Origin: CAYGUI01 sp964353115
Lineage (GTDB): Bacteria; Pseudomonadota; Gammaproteobacteria; JAGOUU01
Assembly (NCBI GenBank): GCA_964353115.1
Contig: CAYGUI010000064.1
Coordinates: forward strand, 1 to 6,969
Direction: 5' to 3'
DNA length: 6,969 nt
The position numbers and the translations under genes are program-made. This document shows, piece after piece, positions 6,857 to 6,969 of the stretch. The notes below the pieces were generated by a model. The model had not been told where the DNA came from and made no database searches. It was given only the letters and a program-made list of their open reading frames with translations. How positions within the stretch are numbered: the first letter of the stretch is position 1; each line of letters starts with the position of its first letter.

Positions 6857-6871
6857 TGCTATATAATAGCA
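6857..6871. repeat. Perfect inverted repeat abutting the polA start codon
   Basis: TGCTAT-ATA-ATAGCA is a perfect 6-bp dyad with a 3-bp spacer, ending at the base immediately before the polA ATG. It occupies the position where a ribosome binding site would be expected and contains the -10-like TATTAT. It could be an operator, or a chance palindrome in AT-rich DNA. Confidence 0.5.
6863..6871 (-). promoter_or_regulatory. Candidate extended -10 promoter of polA, giving a leaderless or near-leaderless transcript
   Basis: On the minus strand TGC precedes TATTAT (6868-6863), a TGn-extended -10 with five of six consensus bases. No -35 is visible at 16-18 bp spacing, where the sequence is mostly A. 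Initiation about 7 nt downstream would fall on or next to the A of the polA ATG, which agrees with the missing Shine-Dalgarno sequence. An alternative is TTGATT (6905-6900) with TATGAA (6880-6875), but its 19-bp spacer is long. Neither is certain. Confidence 0.3.
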
Positions 6872-6894
6872 AATTTCATATTGAATTTTTTATC

Positions 6895-6969
6895 ATGGTA
6901 ATCAAAAGACCGTATTTTGTATTTTTTATAAGTTTTCTTGAAGTTTTTTTATATTTTATATTTTTAAAT
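6895..6969 (+). CDS. Possible start of a small membrane protein (partial, runs off the right edge)
   Basis: An ATG at 6895 opens a frame of 25 codons that is still open at the window end. It reads MVIKRPYFVFFISFLEVFLY and continues hydrophobic (FIFLN). A short basic N-terminus (Lys4, Arg5) followed by a hydrophobic stretch with one glutamate looks like a first membrane segment with its N-terminus in the cytoplasm. If real, the gene diverges from polA with only 38 bp between the starts. Against it, no Shine-Dalgarno sequence precedes the ATG, and T-rich DNA gives Phe/Leu/Ile/Tyr codons by default, so hydrophobicity is weak evidence. The sequence to the right would decide. Confidence 0.25.
   Translation, partial: MVIKRPYFVFFISFLEVFLYFIFLN

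Overview
The window is AT-rich chromosomal DNA from a bacterium, most likely a gammaproteobacterium. The DNA polymerase I and biotin carboxylase products match the Escherichia coli proteins motif for motif from memory, and every active-site residue I checked is present. The low GC content would suit a Legionellales/Coxiella-like or other host-associated lineage, but that placement is inference. No rRNA, tRNA, CRISPR array, insertion sequence or integrase gene is visible.

Layout, left to right. (1) Positions 3-224, + strand: the last 73 codons of a gene entering from the left. Its product is a run of short beta-strand repeats like the beta-helical needle of VgrG or phage spike proteins. (2) Positions 207-1640, - strand: a 477-residue exported, cysteine-rich protein whose C-terminal half looks like a DUF1554-type (C-type-lectin-like) domain. 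Its 3' end overlaps the first gene tail to tail by 18 bp. (3) Positions 1641-1742: a short divergent control region with a good extended -10 promoter for accB and a weaker one for the exported protein. (4) Positions 1743-3550, + strand: accB-accC, encoding the biotin carrier protein and biotin carboxylase of acetyl-CoA carboxylase, as a tight two-gene operon. (5) Positions 3567-4094, - strand: a 175-residue protein I do not recognise, convergent with accC across only 16 bp. (6) Positions 4163-6856, - strand: polA, a full-length DNA polymerase I with 5' nuclease, proofreading and polymerase domains all apparently active. (7) Positions 6857-6969: a very AT-rich region with the polA start signals and possibly the first 25 codons of a rightward membrane-protein gene.

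AccB carries biotin on Lys116; AccC carboxylates that biotin using ATP and bicarbonate, the first half-reaction of malonyl-CoA synthesis for fatty acids. PolA serves replication and repair. The core genes look ordinary. The more unusual material is the left accessory pair (spike-like tail plus exported lectin-like protein), the unknown protein between accC and polA, and several regulatory details: a possible leaderless polA, a dyad lying on a promoter, and a shared palindromic -35 element. I found no clear evidence of a new multi-gene system.
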